Notes: generated by a model from the sequence alone, not told the origin. DNA of 51,773 nt from Sphingomonas sp. Root710 (GCF_001429065.1 NZ_LMIB01000001.1:330159-381931), one strand, 5' to 3'; shown: positions 8,536-17,469, numbered from the stretch's first letter. A program made the numbers and translations.

Positions 8536-9093
8536 GTGAGCGACACCACGATATCGGCCGTCAAAGGCATCGCCCCCCGGATCGCGCCGACCGCCTTCGT
8601 TGCCCCTGGATGCCGCATCATCGGCGACGTCTCGCTCGGCGAGAATGCCAGCGTCTGGTATAATTGCGTGATCCGTGGCGATATGAGCCACATACGGATC
8701 GGCGCCCGGACGAACGTCCAGGACTCCTGCATGATCCATTGCGACGACGCCAATTCCAATCATCCCATTTATCCGACCCTGATCGGGGAGGATTGTATGG
8801 TTGGACATATGTCCATGCTGCATGGCTGCACCCTGGAGGATCGGGCGGTCGCCGGCATGGGAACGATCATCTTCAACGGCGCGACGATCGAGAGCGATGG
8901 CATGCTCGCGGCGGGGGCGATGCTCACCTCGGGCAAGGTCATCCGGTCGGGAGAGTTGTGGAGCGGACGCCCGGCCAAATTTCTTCGCAACCTGACGGCC
9001 AAAGAGATCGCGTCAAATCAGGAGGCCACGGCCTTCTACATCGAAAATTGCCGCCGCCATGCGGATGCGAAGAGTGCCGTCAGGGCGGTGTAG
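8536..9093 (+). CDS. Gamma-carbonic anhydrase / PaaY-like hexapeptide protein
   Basis: The 185-residue left-handed beta-helix protein has repeated hexapeptides (APGCRIIGDVSLGENASVWY and onward). Histidines arranged as the gamma-class zinc ligands are visible in SCMIHCDD, MVGHMSMLHG. Family members include gamma-carbonic anhydrases and PaaY, a thioesterase that clears blocked CoA thioesters in aromatic catabolism. Placement ahead of acyl-CoA dehydrogenase and ligase genes favours a PaaY-like housekeeping role for CoA metabolites, but this is inference. Translation probably starts at GTG 8536, with a GGTGGG upstream. Confidence 0.82.
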   Translation: MSDTTISAVKGIAPRIAPTAFVAPGCRIIGDVSLGENASVWYNCVIRGDMSHIRIGARTNVQDSCMIHCDDANSNHPIYPTLIGEDCMVGHMSMLHGCTLEDRAVAGMGTIIFNGATIESDGMLAAGAMLTSGKVIRSGELWSGRPAKFLRNLTAKEIASNQEATAFYIENCRRHADAKSAVRAV

Positions 9094-9132
9094 TCCGAGA
9101 TCCTTTTTCAAATCACTATTCAGAGAAAACGC

Positions 9133-9501
9133 ATGATCATCATGATGGGATTTTACAACCGGAAGCCAGGAATGACGGTGGAAGAGTTCCGCCGTTTCTG
9201 GTCGGACGTCTATGGGCCGCTTTACAACAAGCATCCCGAAATCAAGCGCCATCTTCGGCGTTACGTTCAACATCAGCTCGACGCGCCCGCGGACATTCCC
9301 GGTCAGAGTCTCCCATTTGACGGCATAGCGGAGGCTTGGTTCGAGTCCGCCGAGGATATCGGCAGGATGATCGAGGAGCCGATCTACAAGAGCAGTATTG
9401 CGCCGTTGCTGGAGCAATTCATGGATCTCGGAAGCTCTCATTTCACCGCCTATGACAATCCGGTCTACCAGGTGGGCGATGCGCCGGCCCTCGTCCGGTG
9501 A
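9133..9501 (+). CDS. EthD-domain protein
   Basis: The 122-residue ferredoxin-like-fold protein has the EthD hallmark near its start: IIMMGFYNRKPGMTVEEF followed by RFWSDVYGPLYNKHPEI. EthD proteins accompany P450 or other degradative genes and related dimeric alpha-beta-barrel proteins. Their reaction is mostly unknown. It sits 39 bp after the gamma-carbonic anhydrase gene and 78 bp before an acyl-CoA dehydrogenase, in one apparent transcription unit. A catalytic or an accessory role are both possible. Confidence 0.8.
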   Translation: MIIMMGFYNRKPGMTVEEFRRFWSDVYGPLYNKHPEIKRHLRRYVQHQLDAPADIPGQSLPFDGIAEAWFESAEDIGRMIEEPIYKSSIAPLLEQFMDLGSSHFTAYDNPVYQVGDAPALVR

Positions 9502-9579
9502 CGGCAGGTAGCATCCGTAAACTGGGGACCAGCCCACGATCGTCGCGCTTGGCAAGCACAGGCACCGTAAGGAGATAGC

Positions 9580-10728
9580 ATGAGCACTGCCACAGGGCCG
9601 CTGTGGGCCGATATGGTGGCACCGGCCTTCCTGGCTCCGCTACGCGCCTTTGTGGCGCGGGAGATCGATCCGATTGCCGTCGAGACCGACGAGAAGGATC
9701 TCTATCCGTTGGACGCGGTCCGCGCGCTGGCGGCGGCAGGCTACAACACCATCTTCATGCCGTCCGCTCGCGGTGGCGGCGGCCAGGACTTTCGCCATGC
9801 GCTCGCGGTATTCGAGGAGGTCTCCTATAGCAGCGCAGGGGTCGGCATCAGCCTGATCACGATCCTGCAGGCGCAGATCATCCTCGATCTGTTCGGCAGC
9901 GATTCGCTGAAGGATCGCTATCTTCCGCGGTTCGCGGACGGAATGATCTCATCCTATGCGCTGACAGAAGCCAATCATGGCAGCGATATCCGATCGCTGG
10001 ATACCAAGGCACATCGCGACGGCACCGAATGGGTGCTGGACGGCGAAAAATCCTTCATCACCTCCGGCTCGGCCGCCGAGTTCTTCGTGATCCTGGCCGA
10101 GACGCCGGTCGGCGTCAGCGCCTTTGCGGTGCCTGCGGAACTGCCGGGCGTATCGACGTACAAAGGTGAGAATTCGGCGACCTTCGGACTGCGAAACGGC
10201 CCGCACGTCAATCTGGTGCTGAAGGGGGTGCGCCTGCCCGAAGATCACCGGATCGGCACGGAGGGCAAGGGGGTTCGGCAGGCGGTCACCACTCTGGACT
10301 ATTCGCGGACCATGGCGGCCGGCATATGCCTCGGCATCGCTCGGGCCGCCTTCGATCACGCGCTGGCCCACGCCAAGAGCCGCCGGATCTTCGACAGCGC
10401 GGTCTTCGAAAAGCAAGGCATCCAGTGGTATTTCGCGGACATGGCGACGCGCATCGATGCGGCGCGGCTGCTGACCTATAATGCTGCCGCCATGCTCGAC
10501 AGCGGTGGCGACATTGCGCGCCATTCCAGCGAAGCGAAACTGTTCGCCGCGTCGCTGGCGACCGAAGTGGCCAGCAAGTGCGTGCAGATATGCGGCGCCT
10601 ATGGCGTGATGGAAAACGCGCCCTATGGACGCTTTTTTCGCGACGCCAAGGCCTATGAGATCGCGGGCGGCTCCTCCGAAGTGTTGCGCAACACGATCGG
10701 CAAGTCGCTCAAGAATATGGACGGCTGA
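9580..10728 (+). CDS. Acyl-CoA dehydrogenase
   Basis: The 382-residue protein has normal ACAD length. Seen: SYALTEANHGSDI (flavin/substrate region), the middle beta domain with EWVLDGEKSFITSGS, and a C-terminal segment AYEIAGGSSEVLRNTIGKSL holding the expected catalytic-base region. It inserts a double bond next to the thioester and passes electrons to ETF. A strong AGGAGA precedes the ATG. The acyl-CoA synthetase gene starts 3 bp after its stop, so the two are translationally linked. The acyl substrate is unknown, but branched or cyclic acyl-CoAs are likely given the neighbours. Confidence 0.9.
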   Translation: MSTATGPLWADMVAPAFLAPLRAFVAREIDPIAVETDEKDLYPLDAVRALAAAGYNTIFMPSARGGGGQDFRHALAVFEEVSYSSAGVGISLITILQAQIILDLFGSDSLKDRYLPRFADGMISSYALTEANHGSDIRSLDTKAHRDGTEWVLDGEKSFITSGSAAEFFVILAETPVGVSAFAVPAELPGVSTYKGENSATFGLRNGPHVNLVLKGVRLPEDHRIGTEGKGVRQAVTTLDYSRTMAAGICLGIARAAFDHALAHAKSRRIFDSAVFEKQGIQWYFADMATRIDAARLLTYNAAAMLDSGGDIARHSSEAKLFAASLATEVASKCVQICGAYGVMENAPYGRFFRDAKAYEIAGGSSEVLRNTIGKSLKNMDG

Positions 10729-10731
10729 GCG

Positions 10732-12264
10732 ATGTTCGAACAATTGCTCAGCCAGGCGCGAAACACGCCCCGCAGCACATTCGTCCTCCATGAGGACACG
10801 GATTATGATTTCGAGACCATGGCCGGCCTCGCGCAACGCGGTGCGACCTGGCTGGCCGGGCAGGGCATAGGGCAGGGCGATCATGTGATGATCGCCGTGT
10901 CGAACCGGCCGCTGTTCCTTTTCTACTGGTTTTCGACGCTTGCCCTGGGCGCCGTCGCCGTACCCGTCAGCCACGATGCATTTGGCGAGGGATTTCGCTA
11001 CATGCTCGACCAGAGCGATTGCCGCATGGTCCTTACCGAAGCGGGCGAGCACGAGCGCTTTGCGGGGGCCGCCAGCGAGATCGGCGTGCCCGTGCACAGC
11101 TTCCCGGACGAGGCATCCTTCGAGACAGCGGTGACGGGTCTCGAACCTGCGCCGGCCGTGACGCCCCAGGCCGGCGCCCCTATGGCGATCCTCTATACGT
11201 CGGGCACCACCGGGTTGCCCAAGGGGGTGATGATCCCCAGCGCATCCTATCGGGCGATAGGCGAAAAAATCGTCAGCGCTGCCGGCATTTCAGCCAGCGA
11301 TCGCATCCTGACCTTCCTGCCGATGCATCATGCCAATCCGCAGATGTACGCGCTGATGTCCTGCCTGACGGTGGGATGTTCCATGGTGCTCGTGCCGCGA
11401 TTTTCGGCTTCGCGCTTCGTCGCGCAGGTGCAGCGCTATGGTGCGACCGGGTTCACCTATGTCGGTACGGTTCTCAGCATCCTGGCAAAGGAAATCCAGG
11501 CCGACATTGAAAGCGGCCTGCGCTTTTGCGTCGGCGGCGGAGCACCACGCGGCGTCTGGCAAGAACTCGCGCCGCGGCTGGGCGTCACCGTCCATGAGCT
11601 TTACGGCATGACCGAAACGGGCGGCATGGTCACGATCAACACGCTGGACCGAAACAGGTTCGGGAGTGTCGGTCAGCGGCGCGACGATTTCGACGTCGAG
11701 ATACTCGACGACGATGACAATGTGCTTCCCCCGGAGACAGTAGGCGAGATCGCCGTGCGCTCGCTTCGACCGCATGTCATGACGTCGGGCTATTACCGGA
11801 AAGCCGAAGAGACGCTGCAAGCCATGGGCAATCTCTGGTTCCATACCGGAGATCTCGGCCGGTTCGATAAAGACGGTTTTCTCTATTTCGAAGGGCGCAA
11901 GAAGGAGCTCATCCGGCGCGCGGGAGAGATGATCTCGCCCGTCACGATCGAGCTTTGCGCGCTCAAGCACGGCGCCATCGCGGATTGTGCGGCGGTCGGC
12001 ATTCCCGATCCGGTGATGGAAGAGGAAATCAAGCTCGTGGTGGTGCCGAGCGGGCCGGTCCAAGCTCGGGACATAGCCGACTTCATTGCCCTGGCGCTCC
12101 CGCGGCACATGGTCCCGCGATATGTGGAGTTCGTATCCGAAATACCGAAGACCCCGACGCAGAAAGTCCAGCGGTTCAAGATGGTGGCGAATACTGCGTT
12201 TACTCATGATCTTAGAGCGAAGGGCCAGATGAATGTCCCCAATTCGAGAGTGAATAATGTTTGA
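10732..12264 (+). CDS. AMP-dependent acyl-CoA synthetase/ligase
   Basis: The 510-residue class I adenylate-forming enzyme has motif A3 YTSGTTGLPKGV, A5 YGMTETGG, A8 HTGDLGRFDKDGFLYFEGRK, and a C-terminal lysine candidate in TPTQKVQRFKM. It activates a carboxylic acid to its CoA thioester through an acyl-adenylate. Lying between acyl-CoA dehydrogenase genes, it would feed the beta-oxidation of the same acid. The start lies 3 bp after the preceding stop, and its end overlaps the next gene by 8 bp, which indicates a tightly coupled operon. Substrate specificity is not readable. Confidence 0.9.
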   Translation: MFEQLLSQARNTPRSTFVLHEDTDYDFETMAGLAQRGATWLAGQGIGQGDHVMIAVSNRPLFLFYWFSTLALGAVAVPVSHDAFGEGFRYMLDQSDCRMVLTEAGEHERFAGAASEIGVPVHSFPDEASFETAVTGLEPAPAVTPQAGAPMAILYTSGTTGLPKGVMIPSASYRAIGEKIVSAAGISASDRILTFLPMHHANPQMYALMSCLTVGCSMVLVPRFSASRFVAQVQRYGATGFTYVGTVLSILAKEIQADIESGLRFCVGGGAPRGVWQELAPRLGVTVHELYGMTETGGMVTINTLDRNRFGSVGQRRDDFDVEILDDDDNVLPPETVGEIAVRSLRPHVMTSGYYRKAEETLQAMGNLWFHTGDLGRFDKDGFLYFEGRKKELIRRAGEMISPVTIELCALKHGAIADCAAVGIPDPVMEEEIKLVVVPSGPVQARDIADFIALALPRHMVPRYVEFVSEIPKTPTQKVQRFKMVANTAFTHDLRAKGQMNVPNSRVNNV

Positions 12265-13408
12265 CAATTTGAAATTGGCCGCGTTGCCGGCAGAGGACGA
12301 GGCGCTTCGCGCGCCTCTCAGGGCTCTGATACAGCGCGCGATAGCCGATATGCCGATCGACCGCAGATCTCGCTCATGGCAGGGCTTCGACGCCTCATTC
12401 AGCAAGCTCCTGGGCGCGGAGGGCTATCTCGGGCTCACGCTGCCGGAGCGCTATGGCGGCGGCGGGCGGAGTCCGCTCGCCCGGTTCGTCGTGGTCGAGG
12501 AACTGCTTTGCGCCGGGGCGCCGGTCGCGGCCCACTGGATCGCCGAACGGCAGAGCGCGCCGCTGATCCTCAATTTCGGGACCGAGGAGCAACGCCAGAC
12601 CTATCTTCCGCAGATATGCAGGGGCGAGGCGTTTTTCTGTATCGGCATGAGCGAGCCGGGTTCCGGTTCCGACCTCGCCAGCGTGCGCACGCGCGCCGAA
12701 AGAGTGCAGAATGGCTGGCTCGTGAATGGCCAGAAGATCTGGACGACGCACTCGATGCGCAGTCACTATATGGTCGCCCTGGTTCGCACCTCCGGCACAT
12801 CCGACGACCGGAACAGGGGCCTCTCCCAGATCATCCTGGATCTCACGGCGCCCGGCATAACGATCCGTCCGATCGTCGATCTGACCGGGGACGCGCATTT
12901 CTCGGAAGTCTTCCTGGACAATGTCGAACTTCCCGACACTGCCCTGATCGGCGCAGAAGGCAGGGGATGGGAGCAGGTCACCGCCGAACTCGCCTTTGAG
13001 CGCAGCGGGCCGGAAAGGATCTATTCGAGCATCGTGCTGCTCGACGCCTGGGTCCGTCACCTGCAGGCCGCCGGGCGCAACGACAGTGCGACCACGGCGC
13101 TGGTCGGCCGCCTGACCGCCCAGATCGCGGTGCTCCGGTCGATCTCGCTGGCGTGCACCGCCCTCCTTGCGGCCGGGGAGCAACCGGTGGTGGAAGCGGC
13201 GCTGATCAAGGATCTGGGCACCAGCTTCGAGCAGGAACTGCCGCTGGTGATCGGCGATGACATTGCGGGCCACCCCGACGAACCGGTCGATCCGGAGCTC
13301 TACCGGGCCCTGCTGTACGTCACGCATATCGCACCCAGCTTCTCCCTGCGGGGTGGCACGCGGGAAATCCTGCGGGGGATCATTGCGAGAGGGATGGGGT
13401 TACGCTGA
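12257..13408 (+). CDS. Acyl-CoA dehydrogenase, likely large subunit of a heteromeric enzyme
   Basis: The 383-residue ACAD has LTLPERYGGGGRSPL, FCIGMSEPGSGSDLASVRT and WLVNGQKIWTTHSMRSHYM. Its C-terminus (SFSLRGGTREILRGIIARG) lacks the usual glutamate before the GGT-x-E turn, so catalysis may depend on another residue or subunit. The next gene, fused at a TGATG overlap, encodes a shorter ACAD homologue. Such adjacent full-length and short pairs are typical of the alpha2-beta2 acyl-CoA dehydrogenases known from actinobacterial sterol side-chain catabolism. Pairing here is inferred. Confidence 0.85.
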   Translation: MFDNLKLAALPAEDEALRAPLRALIQRAIADMPIDRRSRSWQGFDASFSKLLGAEGYLGLTLPERYGGGGRSPLARFVVVEELLCAGAPVAAHWIAERQSAPLILNFGTEEQRQTYLPQICRGEAFFCIGMSEPGSGSDLASVRTRAERVQNGWLVNGQKIWTTHSMRSHYMVALVRTSGTSDDRNRGLSQIILDLTAPGITIRPIVDLTGDAHFSEVFLDNVELPDTALIGAEGRGWEQVTAELAFERSGPERIYSSIVLLDAWVRHLQAAGRNDSATTALVGRLTAQIAVLRSISLACTALLAAGEQPVVEAALIKDLGTSFEQELPLVIGDDIAGHPDEPVDPELYRALLYVTHIAPSFSLRGGTREILRGIIARGMGLR

Positions 13409-14391
13409 TGGACTTCAATGAATTGCTCGATCCCTTCGAGCGGCTGCTCGCCGACATCGCCTCTTCGGAACATATCCGCCAGATCGAGGCAACCGGCATG
13501 CTAGGAAATCTCTGGCCCGCACTGGAAGAATCCGGCTTCCTCGACGCGCTCGTGTCCGAGGAAGCGGGCGGAGCGGGGCTGACGCTCAGCGATGCCGGGC
13601 CGTTATTCCTCGCACTCGGACGCCATGGCTTTCCGGCTCCGGCAGCCGAAACCATGCTGGCTCGCCAGCTTCTTGCCGACGCGGGCATCGAATATCCGAA
13701 GGGGCCGATCGTGCTGGCCGTTGCCAATCGAGACGCGACACCCCCGATTCCGTGCGGGCGGGCCGCGGAGCATGTGCTGATCGAAACGAGCGAAGGGCTG
13801 GTGCTGGCCGCCGCCGATAGCCTCGCCCGAAGCGGAACGGGTGCTGATCGCGGCCTGGCGGAGAGCTTCGCATGGCAACGGCGGCCGGCTGGGCCCGGCT
13901 GCGCCTCACCCGCAGGCGGTTTGCGGACCCTGGGGGCGCTGGTCCGGGCGTGCCTGATCGCCGGGGCGGCTGGCAGGGTTCACGATATGACCGTGGCCTA
14001 TGCCAATGAACGCGTTCAGTTCGGCAGGCGGATCGGCCAGCAGCAGGCGGTGCAGCAGCAGCTCGCCGTCATGGCCGAGCAGGTGATCGCCGCGCGCCTG
14101 GCCAGCGAGACGGCGTGCGCGGCCGGTCTGCCCGCGAACATGCTGATCGTCGCATCCGCAAAGCAGGTTTGCGGTGCGGCTGCGGTCGAAGTGGCCAGGA
14201 TCGCGCATGCGGTGCATGGCGCGATCGGCATCAGCGAGGAATATGACCTCCAACTCTTCACCCGCCGGCTGCACGAATGGCGGCTGGCCGACGGGTCATC
14301 GCACTGGTGGGCGCTTCGGCTCGGCGAAGCGCGGCTGGCGGCAAATCAGTCGACGGTCGATTTCGTGCGGACACAGCTCGTGCCGGCCTGA
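13408..14391 (+). CDS. Acyl-CoA dehydrogenase, short subunit
   Basis: The 327-residue ACAD homologue is shorter than the usual 380 residues because its middle beta domain is reduced. The C-terminal helical domain is clear: VAYANERVQFGRRIGQQQAV, then AVHGAIGISEEYDLQLFTRR. It overlaps the preceding ACAD gene by one base (TGATG), implying coupled, probably stoichiometric, synthesis. The 'GISEEYDLQ' turn is found in the partner subunits of heteromeric steroid-type ACADs. A stand-alone activity is unlikely given the reduced flavin domain. Confidence 0.83.
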   Translation: MDFNELLDPFERLLADIASSEHIRQIEATGMLGNLWPALEESGFLDALVSEEAGGAGLTLSDAGPLFLALGRHGFPAPAAETMLARQLLADAGIEYPKGPIVLAVANRDATPPIPCGRAAEHVLIETSEGLVLAAADSLARSGTGADRGLAESFAWQRRPAGPGCASPAGGLRTLGALVRACLIAGAAGRVHDMTVAYANERVQFGRRIGQQQAVQQQLAVMAEQVIAARLASETACAAGLPANMLIVASAKQVCGAAAVEVARIAHAVHGAIGISEEYDLQLFTRRLHEWRLADGSSHWWALRLGEARLAANQSTVDFVRTQLVPA

Positions 14392-14442
14392 TGGGAGGGA
14401 GGCGCGAGCATATGTTCGCATAGGCTGGCGATACGAATGATA

Positions 14443-14467
14443 TATCGAGACCATTTATTTTAATATT
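14443..14467 (+). promoter_or_regulatory. TATCGA-N13-AATATT motif upstream of CoA-transferase
   Basis: TATCGA (14443-14448) and AATATT (14462-14467) with 13 bp between repeat the arrangement at 8384-8408. They lie in the 204-bp AT-richer gap between the short ACAD subunit and the class III CoA-transferase. This suggests a new promoter for the CoA-transferase/thiolase pair under the same regulator. Confidence 0.35.
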
Positions 14468-14595
14468 GGCTCCATATTTTTCGGCAAATTAGTTCTGCGC
14501 CGAGGATGTGCGGCTATCGATCACGGTCGAGGCGGTCTGCCAGCCGTCGGGCGACGTTGCGACCCTCGCCGTATCGAGGATAAGGAACCAGGGGA

Positions 14596-15777
14596 TTGGG
14601 CCCACTTGCTGGAATACGCGTGCTGGATTTCGGCCGATACGTCGCCGGGCCTTACTGCGCTGCTCTGCTGGCCGACTTCGGCGCGGAAGTCATCCGCATC
14701 GAAAAGAAGGAAGGGAATGAAGATCGCTACATCACGCCGGTCACGGCGGACGGCGAAGGCTCCATCTTCCTTCAGATGAATCGCAACAAGCAGTCGCTTG
14801 CCCTGGATGTCGGGTCGGAAAGCGGCCGTGCGATAATCCGGCAATTGATCGCAACGGCCGACGTCGTCGTCGCCAATATGTCTGCGAAGGCGGCGGCGAA
14901 GCTTGGGCTGGACTATGCAAGCCTCACGGAGCTGAAACCCGACATAATCGCGGTCGGCATTTCTGCCTTCGGTTCGACCGGGCCGTGGGCGGAGCGGCTC
15001 GGTTTCGATAGCATCGGGCAGGTAATGTCCGGCGGAGTCTATCTTACCGGTACCGAGGATCAGCCTTATCGCAGCGCCACGCCGTGGGTCGACTTCGGCA
15101 CTGCCCTCCATGCCGCTTTCGCCGTGATGGTGGCGCTGTACGAACGTGAACGAAGCGGCGTGGGGCAGGAGATTTCCGCGTCGTTGCTGGCCACGGCCGT
15201 CACGTTCAACGGCCAGCCATTGCTGGAGCAGGCGCTGGCTGCGCCAGACCGCCGCCCCTTGGGCAATCGCGCGTTCAACTCGGGACCCACCGATCTTTTC
15301 CGTACCAAAGACGGCTGGATCGCCACCCATGTCGTGAGCAAGCCGCTTTTCGCCCGTTGGGCTCGCCTCATGGGCGAGGAGGAGCAGTGGCTTACCGATC
15401 CGCGTTTCAGCGACGATATCTCTCGCGGCTTGAATGGCGAGCTTCTCTCGCAGCGCATGTCGGAGTGGTGCGCCGAAAGGAGCCGGGACGAGGCACTCGA
15501 TGCCTTGGCCGCAGCCAATATTCCCGCGGGACCGGTGCTTTCGCCACAGGAGGTCGTCGATCATCCGCAGGTGAAAGCTCTCGATCTGCTTCGTCCGGTG
15601 ACCTATCCGGGCCTGACGAAACCTGCGGAACTGACCGCGGCACCCGCCTTGTTGAGCCGGACGCCGAGCGAGACACGCGCGCCGCCTATGCTTGGCGAAC
15701 ATACGAATTTCATCCTGGAAAGCCTGGGCTACGACCCTGAGGCAATATCCAGGTTACGCCAGGACGGCGTGATTTGA
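14596..15777 (+). CDS. Class III (CaiB/BaiF) CoA-transferase
   Basis: The 393-residue family III CoA-transferase moves CoA between a donor thioester and a carboxylic acid. The start is unusual: TTG at 14596 is the only usable start, because the frame closes with TAA at 14581-14583. AGGAACCAGGGGA lies before it, and the resulting MGPLAGIRVLDFGR is the standard family N-terminus. The catalytic aspartate is probably Asp138 in LGFDSIGQ. The thiolase gene follows after 22 bp. An acid:CoA transfer or racemase-type role within the beta-oxidation module is likely. Confidence 0.88.
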   Translation: MGPLAGIRVLDFGRYVAGPYCAALLADFGAEVIRIEKKEGNEDRYITPVTADGEGSIFLQMNRNKQSLALDVGSESGRAIIRQLIATADVVVANMSAKAAAKLGLDYASLTELKPDIIAVGISAFGSTGPWAERLGFDSIGQVMSGGVYLTGTEDQPYRSATPWVDFGTALHAAFAVMVALYERERSGVGQEISASLLATAVTFNGQPLLEQALAAPDRRPLGNRAFNSGPTDLFRTKDGWIATHVVSKPLFARWARLMGEEEQWLTDPRFSDDISRGLNGELLSQRMSEWCAERSRDEALDALAAANIPAGPVLSPQEVVDHPQVKALDLLRPVTYPGLTKPAELTAAPALLSRTPSETRAPPMLGEHTNFILESLGYDPEAISRLRQDGVI

Positions 15778-15799
15778 CCACCGGACCGGAGAATGATGC

Positions 15800-16978
15800 A
15801 TGAGCAAGCAACCCGTTATCATCGATGCCATCCGCACGGCGACGGGCCGGGGCAAGCCGGGAGGGGCGCTGTCGTCGCTTCATCCGGTTGACCTGCTGGC
15901 GGGGGTTCTGGAAGCGCTGGTGTCGCGAAACGGCATTGATCCCGGCACCGTCGACGATGTGATCATCGGCTGCGTTACCCAGATCGGGGAGCAGACTTTC
16001 GTACCGCGCATGGCCGTCCTTGGCGCAGGTTTCCCGGATCATGTGCCGGCGACCTCGATCGACCGCAAATGCGGTTCGAGCCAGCAAGCGATCCATTTCG
16101 CCGCGCATGCGATCGCCGCGGGGGCCTGCGACATCGTCATCGCCGGAGGCGTCGAGACCATGAGCCGCGTGCCGATCGGTTCGAACCGTATCAACAAGGA
16201 TATCGCTGGTGAGAAAGTGCGGAAGCGCTATGCGCCGGGCCTGGTGTCCCAGGGAATCTCGGCCGAACTGATCGCCGCCCGATGGGGTATTTCGCGGGAA
16301 GAGATGGACGAATATTCCGCTCTGTCCCATGCACGTGCCGCGGCAGCAAGCGCGAATGGCGGCTTCGACGCGGAGATCATCGCGGTCGACACCGAAAATG
16401 GCCCCTTCTTGCGGGACGAAACGATCCGTTCGACCACCACGGCGGAGGGGCTTGCAGGGCTGAACCCGGTTTTCGTCGATCCCGCCATGAGCGAACGCTT
16501 CCCCGAGCTTTTCTGGGGCGTGACGGCCGGAAATTCTTCGCAACTCGCGGATGCCGCGGCGGCGGTGCTGCTGATGAGCGAAGACATGGCGATCAAGCTC
16601 AACCTGCGCCCCCGGGCACGCTTCGTCGCGTTCGACGTCATGGCCAACGATCCGCTGCTCATGCTCACAGCGCCGATCCCGGTAACGCGCCGCGTGCTGG
16701 GCAAGGCGGGGCTTTCGATGGCGGACATCGATCATTTCGAAGTGAACGAAGCCTTCGCCAGCGTACCGCTCGCCTGGGCCAAGGAGTTGCAGGCCGACCC
16801 GGCGCGCCTGAATCCGCGCGGCGGCGCCATTGCGCTGGGGCATCCGCTGGGCGCGTCGGGCGCGCGCCTGATGACGACCATGCTTCACGCCCTGGAAGCG
16901 AACGGAGAGCGTTACGGCCTGCAAACCATGTGCGAGAATGGCGGGATGGCCAATGCGACGATCATCGAGAGGCTGTAG
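15800..16978 (+). CDS. Thiolase (acetyl-CoA acyltransferase family)
   Basis: The 392-residue thiolase has nucleophile Cys91 (DRKCGSSQQAIHF), His348 (ALGHPLGASGAR) and the second cysteine Cys378 (MCENGGMANA). NEAFASVPLAWAKEL is the conserved NEAF block. It cleaves a 3-oxoacyl-CoA with CoA, the closing step of the beta-oxidation round served by the upstream ligase, dehydrogenases and hydratase. GGAGA precedes the ATG. The CGSSQQ variant of the active-site segment is common in degradative thiolases rather than biosynthetic ones. Confidence 0.92.
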   Translation: MSKQPVIIDAIRTATGRGKPGGALSSLHPVDLLAGVLEALVSRNGIDPGTVDDVIIGCVTQIGEQTFVPRMAVLGAGFPDHVPATSIDRKCGSSQQAIHFAAHAIAAGACDIVIAGGVETMSRVPIGSNRINKDIAGEKVRKRYAPGLVSQGISAELIAARWGISREEMDEYSALSHARAAAASANGGFDAEIIAVDTENGPFLRDETIRSTTTAEGLAGLNPVFVDPAMSERFPELFWGVTAGNSSQLADAAAAVLLMSEDMAIKLNLRPRARFVAFDVMANDPLLMLTAPIPVTRRVLGKAGLSMADIDHFEVNEAFASVPLAWAKELQADPARLNPRGGAIALGHPLGASGARLMTTMLHALEANGERYGLQTMCENGGMANATIIERL

Positions 16979-17021
16979 GGCGGATCGATCTCGGTGCGGC
17001 GAAGCTCCCGCCCATTAAAAT

Positions 17022-17050
17022 GCCTGCTCGGGCCAAATGCCTGAGCAGGC
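17022..17050. terminator. Bidirectional terminator hairpin
   Basis: GCCTGCTC (17022-17029) pairs with GAGCAGGC (17043-17050), extended inside by GGC/GCC. CTTATTTCGTT follows on the plus side and a T-run (complement of TTAAAA) follows on the minus side. It sits between the convergent thiolase and carboxymuconolactone decarboxylase-like genes. Confidence 0.65.
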
Positions 17051-17091
17051 CTTATTTCGTTCGCCGCGATCCGATCGAATATCGTTCGGCG

Positions 17092-17469
17092 TCATTGCTC
17101 CGAGCCGAGCACCTCGTTGGCCACGTGCCAGGCAGAATGGGCGCTGGGAACGCCGCAATAGGCAACGGCATGATAGATCACTTCGGCCAGTTCGTCCTTG
17201 GTCAGGCCGTTCGTTAGCGCCACCCGAAGATGTACACGTAACTCATCCAGCGCACGCGCCTGGATCAGGATGGCGATCGTCAGCAGGCTGCGATCCCGTC
17301 GTGACAGGCCGGGCCGAGCCCAGATTCCTCCGAACACGTTTTCGACCGCCATGGATACCAGTTCGCCGCCGAAATCTCCCGACTTCCGGGTAAATCCGGC
17401 GGTCACGTCGGGCCCGAACATTTCCGCCATGATCTTCAGCCCCGCTTCGCGCTTGCCCGAACCATCCAT
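17092..17469 (-). CDS. Carboxymuconolactone decarboxylase family protein
   Basis: The 125-residue, all-helical protein has the length of gamma-carboxymuconolactone decarboxylase (PcaC-like). Seen: RKSGDFGGELVSMAVENVFG, then RRDRSLLTIAILIQAR and EVIYHAVAYCGVPSAHSA. PcaC decarboxylates an intermediate of the protocatechuate branch, but many small CMD-family proteins have other or unknown roles. No other beta-ketoadipate gene is adjacent, so pathway assignment is uncertain. It has GGAGAGA before the ATG and its own promoter at 17586-17614, divergent from the P450 and sharing its operator. Confidence 0.82.
   Translation of the reverse strand: MDGSGKREAGLKIMAEMFGPDVTAGFTRKSGDFGGELVSMAVENVFGGIWARPGLSRRDRSLLTIAILIQARALDELRVHLRVALTNGLTKDELAEVIYHAVAYCGVPSAHSAWHVANEVLGSEQ

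Noticed and set aside
7471-8823. 450-codon minus-strand frame opposite the LysR gene
   Set aside because: It covers the LysR coding region and the start of the gamma-CA gene in antisense; no family features.
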